Source of the DNA: a virus
DNA: 55,970 nucleotides
Direction: 5' to 3' (one strand)
Virus record (IMG/VR): IMGVR_UViG_3300035125_000018
Span: 1-55,970 of that record
Shown piece after piece: positions 1 through 6,193 of the stretch. Position 1 is the first letter of the stretch. The number at the start of each line of letters is the position of its first letter. Under the pieces are notes generated by a model. The model was not told the origin of the DNA. It did no database searches and worked only from the letters and a program-made list of their open reading frames with translations. Position numbers and translations under genes: made by a program.

Positions 1-127
1 CACGGAAGGAGGCTGTGATAGTGACGGCCTGGCTCAACTCAGCTCTGCGTGCGATCCTGAGTGTGCCGACCGAAGAACTGCCAGATTTCCTCGACGGCCA
101 GAAGGCCGAGGTTCCCGAAGAAGGGGA
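1..127. repeat. Terminal direct repeat, left copy (circular contig overlap)
   Basis: Bases 1-127 are identical to 55844-55970. The length equals a common maximum assembler k-mer, and a single reading frame continues across the join. I read this as an assembly overlap of a circular molecule, giving a unit length of 55,843 bp. It should not be taken as a biological direct terminal repeat without read data. Confidence 0.95.
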
Positions 128-185
128 ACTCGAGGACAGCAATCCCGGTGCTGAGGAACCGGACAACGACGACGAACCATTCTGA
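1..185 (+). CDS. 3' part of the SSB-tail-like protein that spans the circle join
   Basis: This is the C-terminal part of the gene that begins at ATG 55537. Joined across the 127-base overlap it encodes 163 residues and stops at TGA 183-185. This part carries a helical stretch, then a strongly acidic, Gly/Pro-containing tail ending DNDDEPF. That ending resembles the SSB C-terminal tip (DDDIPF in E. coli). The next gene, RecT, starts 8 bases after the stop, so the two are very likely co-translated. The function is unknown; a role as an ssDNA-related partner of RecT is inference from tail and position. Confidence 0.85.
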   Translation, partial: RKEAVIVTAWLNSALRAILSVPTEELPDFLDGQKAEVPEEGELEDSNPGAEEPDNDDEPF

Positions 186-193
186 GGTACGTT

Positions 194-1264
194 ATGGATA
201 AGACAGAAGAAATGGCGATGGTACAGTCGCCGCAGAACGCGATCGCTTGTACGAGACTGGAAACGATCAACTTCGACGGACTGATGAAAGCCGCCGAACA
301 TCTCGTCAAGTCCAACTTCCTGCCCGACAGCATCAAGACCGCCCAACAAGCCGTGGCCATTGTTCTGACCGGCCGTGAGCTCGGCATCCCGACCATGCAG
401 GCACTCCGACAGATCAACGTGATCAAGGGCAAGCCGACCATGGGCGCCGAGCTGATGCTCGCGCGCGCCTATCAGGTCGTGCCGGGGTTCGCACACAATG
501 TCACCGAGAGGTCGGCGACTCGCTGTGCAATCGTGTTCTCTGCGCGTGGGCGAAAGGACTACGAGCATGAGTTCACGATCGAGGATGCGAAGAAGATGGA
601 GCTGTCCCACAAGGACAACTACCACAAGCAGCCCAAGACCATGCTGTTCTGGCGCTGCGTGTCCGGTGGGCTCCGTGCGTTCGCGCCTCATGCAGTCAAC
701 GGGGTATACACTCCCGAGGAAATGAATCCGGATCTCCGGTTCGACACCGAGGGAGCGCCGCTACCGGGACAGATCGAAGCCCCGGAACCCAAGACGATCC
801 CGGCCGAGGAAGTGGAAGTGAAGCCTCCGGCCGAAGCCGCAGCCGAAGCTGGCGGCAAGATCGAACAGGCCCGGAAGGAAGCCGCGGAACGGGACAAGAA
901 GAAAACGGCCGACAAAGGCAAAGGAAAAGGCAAAGGCAAGGGCAAAGGAAAGAAGGAAACGAAGAAGCCCGAGCCCGAGAAGAAGCCTGAGCCGGCTGCC
1001 GAAGCTACTCCCCTGCAGAAACTCGACCATGAGAACCAGCCCACCGGCGCCAAGCTGAGCGTCGCCCAGGTCGCCAAGATCAAGACGGCCTTTGCCAAGT
1101 TCAAGCTCGGCGAGAAAACGCTCGAGGACTGGTGCAGGCTCGACGCCGGCGACTGGACCGTGAGCGTCCGGAAGGATCTGCTCAAGCTCCACGCGCTGCT
1201 CAAGGCCAAGACTGTCACACCGGAGGACGTCAAAGCCCACATCGAAGCCCGTCTTGCTGAGTAG
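194..1264 (+). CDS. recT: RecT-like single-strand annealing protein
   Basis: Predicted RecT-family recombinase, which anneals complementary single strands in phage recombination and recombination-dependent replication. Residues 25-180 hold the family pattern: AEHLVKSNFLP, then an IVLTGRELGIP segment and GKPTMGAELMLARA. After this, residues 190-275 are low complexity, rich in Pro/Glu/Lys, with a run of alternating GK. A helical C-terminal segment (280-356) follows. At 356 aa it is longer than typical RecT because of this extension. The start has a GAGG motif at 184-187. The upstream neighbours are the PF-tailed protein and the PD-(D/E)XK nuclease (54636-55529), the usual partner type for RecT; a DnaB-type helicase follows. 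Confidence 0.85.
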   Translation: MDKTEEMAMVQSPQNAIACTRLETINFDGLMKAAEHLVKSNFLPDSIKTAQQAVAIVLTGRELGIPTMQALRQINVIKGKPTMGAELMLARAYQVVPGFAHNVTERSATRCAIVFSARGRKDYEHEFTIEDAKKMELSHKDNYHKQPKTMLFWRCVSGGLRAFAPHAVNGVYTPEEMNPDLRFDTEGAPLPGQIEAPEPKTIPAEEVEVKPPAEAAAEAGGKIEQARKEAAERDKKKTADKGKGKGKGKGKGKKETKKPEPEKKPEPAAEATPLQKLDHENQPTGAKLSVAQVAKIKTAFAKFKLGEKTLEDWCRLDAGDWTVSVRKDLLKLHALLKAKTVTPEDVKAHIEARLAE

Positions 1265-1327
1265 CACATCTCAACCTGTAGGCGGAACGGTTCCATGCCG
1301 TTCCGTCTGCAACCAAGGGGAAAGACG

Positions 1328-2716
1328 ATGGCAACGATACCCGAAGCAACGAGGATCCCTCCGTATTCAGAGGAAGCGGAACGTGGGATCATCGGATCCA
1401 TTCTCTTGGATCCCAAGGCCATTCGTGTTTGCATAGAACATGAGCTCATGCCGGACGATTTCTATGTGCCGGCGCATAGGCTGATCTACGAAGCGGCCTG
1501 TGAAATTTTCGAGAAGAAGCATATCCCCGATCTTATCACCGTGCCTGAGAAGATGCAGATGAAGGGCACGTTCGAACAGTGTGGCGGGATCATGACGCTT
1601 CAAAGAATCGTGGATGCCACGCCGACTTCGGCGCATCTGCAGTATTACCTGAACATCGTACAGAGAAAGGCAAAGCTACGGCAGGTCATTCAAGTCTGCC
1701 GGGATACCGAAGGCGAAGCATTTGAGACTGACGAGGGAATCGAAGCGTTCCTGTCGAAGCTGAAGTTCGAGTTCCACAAGATCGGTTTCAACCATCGGCC
1801 GACTGAATCTGTGTCCGAGATAGTCCAACGCCTGATCGCATCCTATCACGGAGCGAGAGAGACAGGCAGCACAGGACTCAAGAGCCGCTGGTTTGATCTG
1901 CAGAACAAGGTGGTCGGATTCTTCAAGCAGAAAATCACGATCATTGCCGGCCGGCCAGGTCAAGGCAAGACTACGTTCGGCTTGAATGAAGCTCTCAGCC
2001 TTGCGCTCACCGGGATCCCGGGCCTGATCATCTCGATCGAAATGACAAAGGATGAGATTGTCGAGAAGCTGATCGGGGATTTCGCTGGTCTGAATATCAA
2101 ACAGTTTAAGCTCGGCCGCTGCAGCTATGAAGAGGTCCAGCGATTCAAGCTCGCCGGCGATGTGATCGAACAGCTGCCGCTGTATATCCTTGACGGGAAT
2201 TTCACGATCGAACAGATCTGTGCGGCCGTGAGAGAACACGTTGAAGAATACAAGATACAGTTCTGCGTCATAGACTACATCCAGATTGTGTCTCCGTCCC
2301 AAGGCAAGAAGTTCCAGAATCGAAATGCAGAGCTCAGCTTCATGAGCCAGCAGATCGTGGCCCTGGGAAACGATACAGGGATCCACTTCTTCGTAGTGTC
2401 TCAGCTCTCGAGAGGAATACGGCCGGGAGAAGAACCGGAGCTGCATCACCTGAGAGATTCCGGGGCGCTCGAGCAGGATGCCTACATGGTTATCTTCATC
2501 TTCGAGAACCCGGATGCCGAAGGCGAGTTTCTGGACAACGCTCCAACGATCGTCAAGGTAGCCAAGAATCGTGGCGGCGAGATCGGGAAGGTGTTCCTGA
2601 CGTTCGAGAAAACGAAGCAGAGATTCAAAGGCCAGGACAACCGGGCATTCATCCTCGAGGACTACCTGCATCTGCTGAGAGAGGAAGAAGAAGATGATGA
2701 GGAGGCTCCGTTCTAA
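1328..2716 (+). CDS. dnaB: DnaB-type replicative helicase with SSB-like acidic tail
   Basis: Predicted hexameric replicative helicase (462 aa). The N-terminal domain starts in DnaB style (IPPYSEEAERGIIGSILLDP). The RecA-like core has Walker A GRPGQGKT at about 208-215, Walker B VIDYIQI around Asp316, and the SQLSRGI and DSGALEQDA motifs. I chose ATG 1328 because AAGGGGAAA lies just upstream and the homologous start fits; an in-frame ATG at 1295 lacks these. No helicase loader, primase or DNA polymerase gene was seen, so the protein probably works with host partners. Oddly, the C-terminus is a run of acidic residues ending EEAPF, like the SSB tip, which DnaB proteins do not normally have. The stop overlaps the next start (TAATG). 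Confidence 0.92.
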   Translation: MATIPEATRIPPYSEEAERGIIGSILLDPKAIRVCIEHELMPDDFYVPAHRLIYEAACEIFEKKHIPDLITVPEKMQMKGTFEQCGGIMTLQRIVDATPTSAHLQYYLNIVQRKAKLRQVIQVCRDTEGEAFETDEGIEAFLSKLKFEFHKIGFNHRPTESVSEIVQRLIASYHGARETGSTGLKSRWFDLQNKVVGFFKQKITIIAGRPGQGKTTFGLNEALSLALTGIPGLIISIEMTKDEIVEKLIGDFAGLNIKQFKLGRCSYEEVQRFKLAGDVIEQLPLYILDGNFTIEQICAAVREHVEEYKIQFCVIDYIQIVSPSQGKKFQNRNAELSFMSQQIVALGNDTGIHFFVVSQLSRGIRPGEEPELHHLRDSGALEQDAYMVIFIFENPDAEGEFLDNAPTIVKVAKNRGGEIGKVFLTFEKTKQRFKGQDNRAFILEDYLHLLREEEEDDEEAPF

Positions 2717-3165
2717 TGAGATCAACTACGAGTAGGACTAAGGTGCTGTTCGAAAAAGAAGGATACATCGTAGCCTCTGTCGAGAAGTGGAACGCTCACG
2801 TAGGCCCGTTGGTTCCCGACGATCCGATCATGTGTCCCGAATGTGGTACGGAGATCGAACAGTTCCGCAAGGCAGGGATCCGTCAAGACCTGTTCGGGTT
2901 CGCTGACCTGATTGCATTTCATCCGGAAAAACCTGGCATCATACTGATCCAGTCTACGTCCGGAGGCGAACACGCTCGAAGAGTGGCAAAGATCCACGGC
3001 GTTGATGTAGCACGGAAATGGGTAAAGGATCCGATACGGCAGATTGCAGTCGTATCGTGGTCGAAGCGAAAACAGAAACTGAAAAAGGGCTGGAGTAAGA
3101 AGTCGTTCTGGTCCCCAAGGATTGAGTTCATTACAGAGATAGACTTCGGGAAATTACCGTTTTAA
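2716..3165 (+). CDS. Putative PD-(D/E)XK-type endonuclease
   Basis: A small protein (149 aa), likely a phage nuclease of the restriction-endonuclease-like fold. The pattern is an early RTKVLFEKEGY helix, a CPEC zinc-like pair, then DLFGFADLIAF followed by IILIQSTSGGEHARR. This fits an Asp then Gln-x-Ser/Thr arrangement seen in divergent PD-(D/E)XK proteins, with Gln in place of the usual Asp/Glu of the second motif. It is translationally coupled to the helicase through TAATG, which suggests a role in DNA processing during replication or resolution. The C-terminus is GKLPF, ending in PF like several other proteins here but without a clear acidic stretch. Assignment rests on motif reading only. 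Confidence 0.65.
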   Translation: MRSTTSRTKVLFEKEGYIVASVEKWNAHVGPLVPDDPIMCPECGTEIEQFRKAGIRQDLFGFADLIAFHPEKPGIILIQSTSGGEHARRVAKIHGVDVARKWVKDPIRQIAVVSWSKRKQKLKKGWSKKSFWSPRIEFITEIDFGKLPF

Positions 3166-3194
3166 TCACAAACCGACAGGACAGGAGGTATCCA

Positions 3195-3353
3195 ATGGGC
3201 GAGATAGCTGAAGATATGGTTGACGGCCTGTGTTGTTCACACTGTGGGGTGTACTTCGAGAAGGAACATGGGTATCCCGTGCTCTGCCAAGATTGCCATA
3301 AACGTGACGAAGGTGAATCTGGTCTTCCAAAGGCAACAGAGAAGGAACTGTAA
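3195..3353 (+). CDS. Small zinc-ribbon protein (52 aa)
   Basis: A short gene with a good SD site (GGAGGTATCC before ATG 3195). It has two Cys pairs, CCSHC and CQDC, separated by about 18 residues, the spacing of a small zinc ribbon. This resembles a widespread class of small phage zinc proteins whose function is not known. It lies in the replication gene cluster. The SD and Cys pattern make it a confident gene despite its size. Confidence 0.75.
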   Translation: MGEIAEDMVDGLCCSHCGVYFEKEHGYPVLCQDCHKRDEGESGLPKATEKEL

Positions 3354-3393
3354 ATCCTCACACCCTACGACAGAAAGAGAGATTTGAGAATAT

Positions 3394-3478
3394 GGTGGGC
3401 GTACGGTCAACAAGCTGCTCAAATCGCACCTTGTCTTGGGGCATACGTCTTAAGCGATACCCCGTACCTGCGCCCACC
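3394..3478 (+). ncRNA. Candidate structured RNA element (nested stems)
   Basis: An 85-nt non-coding segment folds on paper into a closed three-way structure. An 8-bp perfect stem (3394-3401 with 3471-3478) is extended by 5 bp (3402-3406 with 3462-3466) past a 4-nt bulge. Inside, one hairpin pairs ACAAG with CTTGT and TGC with GCA around a 7-nt loop; a second pairs 3440-3447 with 3455-3461 imperfectly around another 7-nt loop. It is tRNA-sized but lacks a T-arm and a CCA or anticodon pattern, so I do not call it a tRNA. It lies 20 nt before the SD of the TSCPD gene and may be a leader or processing element. Confidence 0.4.
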
Positions 3479-3510
3479 TAATCCTCACATAGTCCAACAG
3501 AAGGAGAGAA

Positions 3511-3921
3511 ATGAGAGAGAGATTACCAGACACAAGACGGTCGGTGACACACAAGGTCACAATCGGAGGAAAGACCGAAGTGTATTTCATTATCGGTCTG
3601 TATCCTGATGGCCGGCCGGGAGAGCTGTTCATTCGTGTCGGCCAGGATGGTAGTACGATCGGTGGACTGGCAGAACAGTGGGCCATAGCGATCTCGATGC
3701 TTCTTCAAACGGGAACGACAATGAAGGAGATCGCGCGAAAGTTTGGTCACACACGGTTCGAGCCGGCGGGGTTCACCGACAGTGACGAGATCAGAGAAGC
3801 AAAGAGCATTACGGACTACGTTGTAAGATGGATGGAAAGGAGGTTCGACGATGAGAGGGTTCAAGGCAACGACAGTGAAGAGGTCCCCACGGAAAGGGAA
3901 GAAGAAACGAACAGGGCGTAA
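3511..3921 (+). CDS. Stand-alone TSCPD-domain protein (ribonucleotide reductase C-terminal domain-like)
   Basis: The 136 residues match the TSCPD domain usually found at the C-terminus of B12-dependent ribonucleotide reductases. It begins RERLPDTRRSVTHK, continues with a beta-rich GGKTEVYF/GELFIRVGQDGST segment, and ends in the helical AISMLLQTGTTM and TRFEPAGFTDSDEI/SITDYVVRWME motifs. There is no reductase catalytic core anywhere in the genome, so this is a free-standing domain. Such proteins occur in phages, and a link to host or phage nucleotide reduction is inference. An SD (AGAAGGAGAG) precedes ATG 3511. The 3' end overlaps a small basic gene in another frame. Confidence 0.75.
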   Translation: MRERLPDTRRSVTHKVTIGGKTEVYFIIGLYPDGRPGELFIRVGQDGSTIGGLAEQWAIAISMLLQTGTTMKEIARKFGHTRFEPAGFTDSDEIREAKSITDYVVRWMERRFDDERVQGNDSEEVPTEREEETNRA

Positions 3922-3973
3922 AGCAGGCATCGGGCCGCTGCGTCCAAAGCGAGGAAGGAGACACCTGATTTGA
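3851..3973 (+). CDS. Small highly basic protein (40 aa) overlapping the TSCPD gene
   Basis: This frame starts at ATG 3851 with a strong SD (AAAGGAGG, about 3837-3843) lying inside the end of the TSCPD gene. It encodes 40 residues dominated by Lys/Arg (SPRKGKKKRTGRKAG), probably binding nucleic acid. Its TGA (3971-3973) overlaps the TTG start of the next gene by two bases, so three genes are chained by overlap. Its size keeps confidence moderate, but the SD and the coupling support it. Confidence 0.55.
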   Translation: MRGFKATTVKRSPRKGKKKRTGRKAGIGPLRPKRGRRHLI

Positions 3974-4338
3974 CGCCGCTTCAGATGGCACGGAAAGAGT
4001 GTGCGAATTTCCTGCCCGACTCTACCTGCATGGCCAAGCGAACCAAGTGCCTGCTGACCGACAAGTTCCGCTGTACCTACTTTGAAGAGGCCGTCCTACC
4101 GATGGCCCAAACCGTAGCCGATCCCAAGATTTCCATTCCGTTCATGCAGGCTGCCAAGATCTACATGAGTTACACCGAGCAGAATCCGCACCGCATGGTG
4201 ATCTACGGAGGAACCTGCGCCTCGAGAAACTGCCAGAGCAAACGGCTGAAGGGATTCCGGTACTGTCCGGAATGTGGTTTGAAACAGAAGAAAGAGAAAG
4301 CTCGACTGCGAAAGCAGAAACAGAGGAAGAGGCGATAA
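3970..4338 (+). CDS. Cysteine-rich putative zinc-binding protein
   Basis: A protein of 122 aa from a TTG start that overlaps the preceding stop; an in-frame ATG at 3985 is the alternative. The N-terminal half has CANF, DSTCMA, TKCLL and FRCTYFEEAVLP, a four-Cys pattern seen in small phage proteins. The C-terminal half has a second metal-like site (CASRNC then CPEC), followed by a very basic tail. It probably binds nucleic acid through the tail. The function is not recognised. It lies in a tightly packed early operon. Confidence 0.65.
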   Translation: MTPLQMARKECANFLPDSTCMAKRTKCLLTDKFRCTYFEEAVLPMAQTVADPKISIPFMQAAKIYMSYTEQNPHRMVIYGGTCASRNCQSKRLKGFRYCPECGLKQKKEKARLRKQKQRKRR

Positions 4339-4586
4339 TGGTATTCGTAAAGGAAAGACTCAGGCAGTTCGAGAGAACGTTGGTTGATCTTCGTCTGCCT
4401 CCGGTTACATCGAAGCTGTTGCGCTTGGCGTTCTTCGCCGGCGCCGGGGCTGTGGTCGAACGGATGTATAAAACAGCCGAGGCTGGAGCCTCCGATGAGG
4501 TCGGACAGGCAACCTTCAGTGGCCTCTTGGAAGGGGTCATTGCGGAGTACAAGAAGGCCCAACAGGATCTCGGGCTCGATAACTGA
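4338..4586 (+). CDS. Hypothetical protein (82 aa)
   Basis: The start ATG at 4338 shares a base with the stop of the previous gene (TAATG), indicating coupled translation. The protein begins MVFVKERLRQF, has a short Ala/Gly/Phe hydrophobic stretch in the middle, and is otherwise helical. I do not recognise a family. It is the last gene before the palindrome-rich gap at 4587-4717. Confidence 0.6.
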   Translation: MVFVKERLRQFERTLVDLRLPPVTSKLLRLAFFAGAGAVVERMYKTAEAGASDEVGQATFSGLLEGVIAEYKKAQQDLGLDN

Positions 4587-4591
4587 TAGCC

Positions 4592-4704
4592 TGTCACGCT
4601 TTTGTGCATTTTGAGGCGTTGATTATCAACGACTTACAGAAGCGATTTGAACGATCCTATAGGATCACCCTGACCCCCCTGAAATGGCCTATAAAAGCGT
4701 GACA
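4592..4704 (+). promoter_or_regulatory. Palindrome-rich control element closed by a 12-bp inverted repeat
   Basis: A perfect 12-bp inverted repeat (TGTCACGCTTTT at 4592-4603, AAAAGCGTGACA at 4693-4704) encloses a gap with two perfect palindromes: CGTTGATTATCAACG (4617-4631) and GATCCTATAGGATC (4653-4666). The right arm ends two bases before the SD (AGGAGGG) of the next gene. It may be an RNA processing or translation-control helix, an operator cluster, or an origin-type site. Nothing in the sequence alone decides between these. Confidence 0.5.
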
Positions 4705-4717
4705 TAGGAGGGCTCTG

Positions 4718-4906
4718 ATGAAGGCCGAAATCTGTCGCCGCTGCTCGTCCAATCCGGTGCATCCGGATCTGGTCAGCTACGGTGTCTGCAAGGAATGTTG
4801 GAACGAAACGGTCGAGGCCGTCGAAGGTCGGCTCGACAAGGGAACAGCATACGAAAGGATGAGAGGCAAGCCATGGATGAACTCGAAGCTGCAGAGAAAG
4901 AGATAA
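4718..4906 (+). CDS. Small zinc-finger-like protein (62 aa)
   Basis: The start follows a clear SD (AGGAGGGCTCTG). CRRC and CKEC pairs, about 18 residues apart, suggest a zinc ribbon in the first half; the C-terminus is basic. It overlaps the start of the MazG-like gene by about 34 bases in another frame. The function is unknown; it is one of several tiny Cys-pair proteins encoded in the early arm. Confidence 0.65.
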   Translation: MKAEICRRCSSNPVHPDLVSYGVCKECWNETVEAVEGRLDKGTAYERMRGKPWMNSKLQRKR

Positions 4907-5253
4907 CACGGCTCGAGAAGAAAGTCACGGAGATGGAACGACTCCTGGCCGAGAAGCCTGTGAACCATACCACGATCCACGAAGGATTGCCGGTATGGAT
5001 TGATACCTGCCTTCAGGTATTCAACTGGAAGGACGCAATCTGGAACGAGCACCAGCGCCAACTCGAGAAGTGGGGTGTCCAAGCCCGGACCCCGTTCGAG
5101 TGGATGGCATATCTCACGGAAGAAGTTGGCGAGCTGGCCGAAGCTGTCTCCAAGTGCTGCTACCGTGACGGAGATCATCACCGGATTGTGAAGGAAGCCG
5201 TACAGGTAGCGACACTGGCCGTGAAGATCGGGGAGATGGCACACGAATCATGA
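4873..5253 (+). CDS. MazG-like nucleotide pyrophosphohydrolase
   Basis: Predicted NTP pyrophosphohydrolase of the all-alpha MazG/DUF550 type, which hydrolyses nucleoside triphosphates to monophosphates. A short coiled coil fills residues 1-30. The domain then shows WNEHQRQLEKWG, the metal-binding EEVGE motif at 83-87, and a second helix EAVQVATLAVKIGE. At 126 aa the size fits single-domain phage versions. The start ATG 4873 follows GAGAGG. It overlaps the next gene by ATGA. In phages such enzymes may clean the nucleotide pool or alter host alarmone signalling; which applies here is unknown. Confidence 0.72.
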   Translation: MDELEAAEKEITRLEKKVTEMERLLAEKPVNHTTIHEGLPVWIDTCLQVFNWKDAIWNEHQRQLEKWGVQARTPFEWMAYLTEEVGELAEAVSKCCYRDGDHHRIVKEAVQVATLAVKIGEMAHES

Positions 5254-5672
5254 ACACAGTCAGAGAAACTTCTCTCGAGGCGTACTACTACATCAGGGAC
5301 AACGGCCTACTGAGCAAGGTACGGTTCAAGGTGTACGAGTACCTGTTCCACCATGGGCCGGCCGCTGCCAAGGAAGTAGACATGGCCCTCAACAACGGCC
5401 GGGACTACACGGCCGGAACGTATGTCTCTCGCCTGAGCGAACTGCGAGATGCAGGCGTAGTGAAAGAGGTCGGGTTCAAGACCTGCAAGCACACTGGCCG
5501 GCGCCTGATCGTTTGGGACGTTACCAGTCTTAGAGATCCAATCAAACCTCAGAAGAAAACGAGCAAGACCCAACAGCTCGAGGCAGAGATCGAGAGACTA
5601 CAGGACATTCTCAGGGCTCATGGAATTGACTTCGAACAGAGCGAGCTTCCTCTCGAAGAGGATCCGTTCTGA
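5250..5672 (+). CDS. Winged-helix DNA-binding protein with SSB-like tail
   Basis: Residues 10-95 form a likely winged helix: YYYIRDNGLLSKVRFKVYEYL, then an AAAKEVDMAL helix, SRLSELRDAGVV as recognition region, and a wing ending in TGRRLIVWDVT. This is a common layout in phage replication or regulatory proteins. A short coiled coil follows, and the chain ends LPLEEDPF, the acidic-PF tip seen on other proteins in this genome. It is coupled to the MazG-like gene by ATGA. It may act as an accessory replication factor or a transcription regulator; the sequence does not decide. Confidence 0.7.
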   Translation: MNTVRETSLEAYYYIRDNGLLSKVRFKVYEYLFHHGPAAAKEVDMALNNGRDYTAGTYVSRLSELRDAGVVKEVGFKTCKHTGRRLIVWDVTSLRDPIKPQKKTSKTQQLEAEIERLQDILRAHGIDFEQSELPLEEDPF

Positions 5673-5698
5673 ATACACACAGAAAGGAGGTGATATAG

Positions 5699-6055
5699 AT
5701 GGTAGTGGCCAAGAAGAAAAAGAAACCGAAGAAGAAAAAGACCAAGGCCAAGAAGAAGCCCGCAAAGAAGAAAACGACGAAGAAGAAATCCAAAGCCAAG
5801 CCGAAATCCCGCAGGCCGAAACAGCAGGAGCTTCTGAAGGTAAAACGCGACAAGGTTGGGCGGGCCGCCGCGGCCTACCTGAAGGCTCGGGACATCCTGG
5901 CCGACGCGAAAGAGGATGTGATCGAGAAGGCGTTGAAGCTGGTGAAGCTGCTCCGCGATGCCAAGCGTAAAGAGATCAAGGTCGAAGGGACGATCATCAC
6001 GCTTCGCCATGTGGAGTCTCAGGACTTGCTTCGGGTGAAGAAACCTCGCGAATAG
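5699..6055 (+). CDS. Histone-tail-like lysine-rich protein
   Basis: A 118-aa protein. Residues 1-48 are almost all Lys, with Ala, Pro and Thr (KKKKKPKKKK, AKKKPAKKKTTKKK), like histone H1 tails or bacterial lysine-rich nucleoid proteins. Residues 50-118 form a helical domain with a VEGTIITLRHV beta hairpin. The SD AAAGGAGGTGAT (5683-5694) is a full-length match to the 16S anti-SD, so strong expression is likely. It is the last gene of the plus arm before a strong terminator. A DNA-condensing role is inference from composition. Confidence 0.75.
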   Translation: MVVAKKKKKPKKKKTKAKKKPAKKKTTKKKSKAKPKSRRPKQQELLKVKRDKVGRAAAAYLKARDILADAKEDVIEKALKLVKLLRDAKRKEIKVEGTIITLRHVESQDLLRVKKPRE

Positions 6056-6086
6056 AAAGGAGGAAAGGTTCAGATAAGCAGCTCTC

Positions 6087-6129
6087 GGGGGAGCTCGGAT
6101 GTGCTACCGGGCTCCCCCAATTTTTTTTT
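6087..6129 (+). terminator. Intrinsic terminator ending the plus arm
   Basis: A 12-bp stem (GGGGGAGCTCGG with CCGGGCTCCCCC, one T-G wobble) with an 8-nt loop is followed by AA and nine T. It lies about 30 bases after the last plus-strand gene, at the meeting point of the two arms. Confidence 0.92.
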
Positions 6130-6142
6130 GCGGGTGACGCTC

Positions 6143-6185
6143 GCGAATCGGAAAGCGCTCGAAGCCCTCACGCTATCCGAATCGC
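6143..6185 (-). terminator. Hairpin at the end of the late arm
   Basis: Arms 6143-6152 and 6176-6185 pair with one mismatch, then 6154-6157 pair with 6171-6174. The hairpin lies 8 bases beyond the stop of the last minus-strand gene. It has no T-run on the minus strand, so it may stabilise the 3' end or pause polymerase and not act as a classical terminator. Confidence 0.4.
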
Positions 6186-6193
6186 CACGCTCA

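Noticed and set aside
1-127. Biological direct terminal repeat as in T7
   Set aside because: The length of exactly 127 bases and uninterrupted coding across the join are better explained by assembler overlap.
688-1449. Long minus-strand frame opposite RecT
   Set aside because: It mirrors the low-complexity Lys/Gly/Pro codons of RecT and has no SD or domain.
3394-3478. tRNA gene
   Set aside because: The size and 7-8 bp acceptor-like stem fit, but there is no T-arm with TTCGA, no normal D-arm and no credible anticodon loop.
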